A stretch of 64,000 nucleotides of DNA, taken from positions 11,913,389 to 11,977,388 of the forward strand of contig NC_060896.1 of the NCBI RefSeq assembly GCF_014805685.1, given 5' to 3'. This DNA comes from Silurus meridionalis (lineage: Eukaryota; Chordata; Actinopteri; Siluriformes; Siluridae). The translations under genes and the position numbers were made by a program. Positions 59,798-64,000 of this stretch are shown here, piece after piece; position 1 is the stretch's first letter, and every line of letters starts with the position of its first letter. The notes beneath the pieces are model-generated. The model was not told the DNA's origin and searched no databases. It was given only the letters and a program-made list of their open reading frames with translations.

Positions 59798-62560
59798 GAG
59801 AGAGGGGGTGATAGGAGGGGTGATAGGGAGAGAGAAATATGTATTCTTATGTATCCTTATTGTTGTATAAAATTTTAAAACACTGTGCAGTTGGGACTCT
59901 GGCGAAACTCACTATGGCAGCATAACTAAAAGGGAGAGCCAGAAGATAACACAGACATGAGGGATCTCTGGTATAAGAGGCGGCCCGTCACACCACCATC
60001 AACAAACCTTTGTGAACGTGTGAGAGTGAGGGGATGGCGGCATACAAATATCCTAGTTCACCGAACACTATATCAATGATCCCGCCAGATCTGCTCATTT
60101 ACTTAAGAAAAACCTATAGATAAATAATTGACTAAATAAATAGTTTTTCAGTCTCCACTTGAAGACTAAGACTGTCTGAGTCCTGAACACTAATTATAAG
60201 GTTGTTGCATAACTTTGGGGCTTAGTAAGAGAAAACTCTGCCCCCTGCTGTAGTCTTCATTATTTAAAGTACCAACAAATATCCTCCACCTTTTGATCTA
60301 AGTAGGCATGGGGGATCATAATGGTACAGAAGTTCACTCAGATACTGCGGTTAAGTTAAGACCATTACCGTAAGTGCTTCTTTACACCAGCAGAAGTATT
60401 TTATAATCAATGTGAGATTTGATGGGGAGCCAGTGTAGACTGATTAAAACCAACTGAGGAGTGATGGGGTCATATTTTCCAGATCTAGTAAGGACTCTTG
60501 CTGCTGCATTCTGGACTAAATGAAGTTTATTTTTGCACTTACTAGAACACCCAGACAGATAAGCATTACAATAGTCTAATCTAGATGTAACAAAGGCATG
60601 AACTATATGCATCCTGTAACATATTTGTTATAAATATTTCTACGGTGAAAGAAGACGATCTCGGTAATGCTATTTACAGGAGCATTATAGGAAAGATTAG
60701 AGTCAATAATCACAAAAAGGTCTTTGATTGCTGTACACACTGAGACAGAAAGACCATCCAGAGATGTTGCGCAGTTTATCGCAGCTAAACAGTTTACATC
60801 TAATTGCATATAATCATAGTAAAAGTACTTCCATCTTATCCAAGTATGGCAGAAAGGAGTTATCAAGCATCCACTGTCTAATGTCATTAACACACTCCTT
60901 AGAATTGATATGCTGATCTCTCATCTTTTTTCTCCTAAAATATTCAAATGTGTATCATCAGCACAGCAATAGAAGCTAGTACCATGTTTAAATAAATTTA
61001 CCCAGAGGAAGCATAGTGGGCCTAAGACAGATCCTTGCAGAACACCAAACTTTACCTCAGAGAGTGCAGAGAACCATTTACATCAACAAACTGATAGCTA
61101 TCAGTTAAAAAAAAGACCTAACTCAGGAGAAAGCTGTTCCCTTTATTCCAACAACATTTCCTAGTCTAGCACAGAGGATATTAGGATCAATGGTGTCAAA
61201 AAGGTCGAGCAAAACAACCATGATCACAAACCAATAGCAGGTTATTTATCACTTTAACCAGTGCTGTCTCTGTGCTATTATGAGGCCTAAATCCTGACTA
61301 ATACATTACAAAGATGTTTTTTTTTGTACGTAGGTGTGAGCATAACTGCTGTGCTACAACCTTTTTCTAGAATCTTGGAGATAAAAGGGATATTGGCCTA
61401 TCTTTTAAGGTTTCTTAATTAGGGGGTTGATAACTGCCAGTTTGGAAGATTTAGTTGCACAACCAGCGCTAATGGAAGAGTTTATTTATTTTTAGAACAG
61501 GTTAAATTACTTTAGAAAATTGAATTATTTGTTTGAAGAAACATGTAGGCAAGGGATCGAGAATACAAGTTTGATAAGGAAATAAATTAAATAAAGTCAT
61601 TCTCTTGAATAGGAGTTAACTTTTAAATGTATTGTTATAATTATAGTGCTATCTACAGGGTTATTTATAAAATAGTTTGGATTTATATGAATCGTCTGGA
61701 TTTCTTGCCTGATGTTTTAAATTTTAATATAGTAATAAAATTATTACTACCTATTGATGGTGTGCTTGTTAGTGCAGTGACTTTATTCTCTGTTAATTAT
61801 AATAATAAAAATCTAGTATTATGCATGTTATTATCTATGAGGGTAGAGAAATATGCTGATCTAGTAGCACTAAGAGCTTTTAAGGAGGCTCTCCTTCAAT
61901 GCTATTTGAAATACTGTCAATTTGGTTTCACGCCATTTACGTTCTAATATCTGAGTGGTCTGTTTTAAGGAGTGCGTATGATCATTATACCACTGTGCTA
62001 ACATTTTGGTCTTAAGGGGAGCTACATTATCTAGAGTGTAACAGAACATTGATTCTATGCATTCAGTAGTCCAGTTGTGCTCTATGTGGTCAGATAGAGA
62101 TCTAATTATAACTCTGGAAGATTATTTTTAAAACTCGCTGTTGTAGTTGAGGTGAACGTATGCTTAACACGGTAACGTGGCGAGGTACTTATGCTATGAC
62201 TAAGGCAGATTTTAAAAGAGATAAGGTAGTGATCTGAAATAGCTTGAGACTGTGGAATTATGACTATATTTTTTTTATCGAATCCAAATGTTAGTATTGA
62301 ATTAAGAGTGTGTCCACCACTATGAGTAGTTCCTAAAACATTCTGATTAGTTTCTACTGAATCTAGAATAGACATAACTGCTGTTCTTAATGAGTCTTCC
62401 TGATTATCAAAATGAATATTAAAGCCAACAACAATTAACTCTTGGTCTAAAGAATTAGCTAGATTTGTGATGAAATCTGCATATAAATGTAGTAAGGAAC
62501 TTATAAAACATTTTGAGGCTCTTGTCTTATTTCAGTACATATGTTCTGTTTATTTGACTT
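59185..62560 (-). mobile_element. L2-type non-LTR retrotransposon (LINE), decayed, minus strand
   Basis: The minus strand carries, from right to left, an endonuclease C-terminus (62106-62375: TTHSGGHTLNSILTFGF, ISDHYLISF), decayed RT (61000-61900), a catalytic CADDTH box (about 60945-60985), an RT thumb region (60603-60893: LDGLSVSVCTAIKDLFVIID) and C-terminal sequence (60382-60612: HAFVTSRLDYCNAYLSGC, LVQNAAARVLTRSGKYD, LISLHWLPIKSHIDYKI). This set is typical of fish L2/CR1-group elements. The 3' UTR ends at AATTCAATTCAATG (about 59190). Many stops and frameshifts; a GA tract interrupts the 3' UTR at 59757-59805. Confidence 0.85.
59757..59805 (+). repeat. (GA)n microsatellite
   Basis: GA units with one ATAG break, within the LINE 3' region. 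Confidence 0.93.
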
Positions 62561-62607
62561 AAATTTAATTTAACATTGTTCATTCTCTGAATATATATGG
62601 TTGGTGA

Positions 62608-63045
62608 CCAGAGCCGGAGCAAGAGCATAACTAATAGGGGCATATGGCTTCCAACGAGGGGGCACACAATCAGCAACAATAACTTGGTAATAATAATCAG
62701 AACCGACGAGGCATTTTTTATTATCCATATTTTACGCGATCCATAAAATGCGGTGGAAAAAAAAAAATAACTTTGTTAGCATCAAGACTTTACTCCACGT
62801 ACACATCAATATGCTATAGACGTAATAATGCGAGGTGCCGCAACGCAACCAATCAGAGAAACAGGGTTATTTTCATAAAGAAATGTAGTTTTTCATTTTT
62901 ATTACATAAAAAAATCATGAAACATTTAATGTTGCATTTATTGTAATTATTCTTGATATATTTTACATGAATTAAAAAAAACTGTGTAGGGAGTACAACA
63001 ACCTCTTTGAGGGGACACGGCCTGCGAGTGCCCCCCCTTGATGCA
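62608..63045. mobile_element. Non-autonomous DNA-transposon-like fish repeat
   Basis: The left side CAGAGCCGGAGCAAGAGC...GGGGCATATGG...GAGGGGGCACAC is partly mirrored on the right by GAGGGGACACGG...GAGTGCCCCCCCTTG. The ends resemble CAGGGCCGG...GGGGGCA-type fish elements. No coding capacity; superfamily uncertain. Confidence 0.4.
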
Positions 63046-63228
63046 TGTAGGTGACTGAGACTGACTAACTATTTGATTGTCTGGAAACATCTACTTTTTC
63101 CTTAATTCTTAATGTTTCACCTTTGGTCTAATTTAGTCTAAACAATCTGTAAATTCTGCTGGAATTGTAAAGCTGTAAATTATGGGCAAGGTGCCAAATG
63201 TTTAGATCAACTAGAAAAAGACATTTAA

Positions 63229-63230
<2 letters not shown>

Positions 63231-63262
<32 letters not shown>
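63231..63262 (+). repeat. Poly(A) tract, 32 bases
   Basis: Uninterrupted A run. It might be the tail of an unrecognised retroposed sequence to its left. Confidence 0.9.
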
Positions 63263-63263
<1 letters not shown>

Positions 63264-64000
63264 ACAAAGGACAAACAGTGTCATGTCCACCAAGCTGTAC
63301 GTATGGAAACAGTTCCTATTCTCTTTTCCGTTACCATGGAAATTTATTATTAACACCTGTTGCGTGTTACACACCTCAGTTGGCCTGTTTTCAGCTTTTT
63401 CTAATTACTACTGCAATCTATTCCAGAAAGCATAGTTTGTGATTAGAACTTACAATTAAATCAAGATTAAAAAAAGAAAAAATATTTCCCATTCCAGACA
63501 GATGGACTAAACTAATTGAAGATTATTTGCCCTAGCAACCCTAAACTGACCTTATCTATAATAACTTGGATGATGCAATCAAGTTTAATCTGTGCCAAAA
63601 TCCTTCATTATTTTATTTCACAAATGTGTGTTTTAAAACTGTTATTTTGAGTCATCATAATTTGTTAAGACAGTTTGTACTTTACTCAGTTTTTTACTTT
63701 TTTACATTTTCATTAGGACATACTCAAATTCTATGTTTATCTGAGTTAGCAGAATATATTCTTGTGACGAATTGATTAGAGGACTAAATCATGCAGGATT
63801 ATTCATGATTGTTCGGCTGGTCAGCCCTTTTCCTCAGTTACAATTTTGCCTACTATTGCCTACTTTCTTTTTTACATTAACTCAAGACTATGTTTTGCCT
63901 CTGCTTTTACCTATTTCGACTGTTTAAACATTTAAAGTAACACATTGCAGCTTTCTCCTTACATGTTACCTGTGCACTGTAATAAAGGTTGTGGAGAGAG
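63263..64000. other. Intergenic, no gene seen; AATAAA at 63981-63986
   Basis: Mixed sequence with an AATAAA near the window edge. An upstream pyrimidine-rich run (63800-63960) makes a 3' end of a retroelement or transcript possible, but there is no coding evidence. Confidence 0.4.

Noticed and set aside
1..64000. CRISPR arrays, bacterial operons, viral gene clusters, tRNA or rRNA genes
   Set aside because: None seen. Periodic sequences are microsatellites with no spacers, and the gene structure is vertebrate. Scanning by eye could miss a single tRNA-like fold.

Overview
This is a vertebrate nuclear window, almost certainly from a teleost fish. It is AT-rich, has spliced genes with GT/AG introns, many dinucleotide and tri/tetranucleotide microsatellites, and decayed fish-type transposons (Tc1-like, pogo-like, hAT-like, RTE-clade and L2-type LINEs). 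The repeat mix would suit an otophysan such as a catfish, but the species cannot be fixed from sequence alone. Host protein-coding sequence is sparse and confined to the first 19 kb.

At the left edge, on the minus strand, is the acidic N-terminus of a gene that I match to ZC3H18 (positions 1-290, with a splice acceptor just upstream of the start codon). Head-to-head with it, on the plus strand, is a thyrotropin-releasing-hormone receptor, best called trhr2. Its three coding exons are 5233-5606, 5908-6325 and 18241-18975 (508 residues), preceded by a likely non-coding or start-codon exon at 3178-3264. A CpG-containing stretch near 2000-2620 with a perfect CRE palindrome probably serves as a shared or bidirectional promoter.

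The striking feature is a head-to-tail direct duplication. Positions 2190-6933 (4,744 bp) recur at 6934-11662 (4,729 bp), almost without substitutions; nearly all differences are homopolymer or microsatellite length changes. The unit carries the promoter, the 5' exon and coding exons 1-2 of trhr2. Exon 3 exists once, downstream. The second copy has three 1-base deletions in its coding exons and cannot encode the receptor. This is either an assembly artefact (two alleles placed in tandem, with long-read indel errors) or a very recent real partial gene duplication joined through 2 bp of microhomology.

From about 11.7 to 18.2 kb lies trhr2 intron 2, with a hAT-like non-autonomous element and microsatellites. 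Exon 3 and a probable 3' UTR follow, to about 20.8 kb. From 20.8 to 64 kb I find no convincing host exon. It holds intergenic DNA, possible conserved non-coding blocks, and transposon remains: Tc1-like (23.7, 39.5 and 46.9 kb), RTE LINEs (25.1 and 51.8 kb), a 927-bp pogo/Tigger-like element with clean inverted repeats and TA duplications (45.7 kb), an L2-type LINE (59.2-62.5 kb) with a detached 3' tail at 38.1 kb, a paired ~870-bp repeat (53.9 and 57.7 kb), and several smaller elements.
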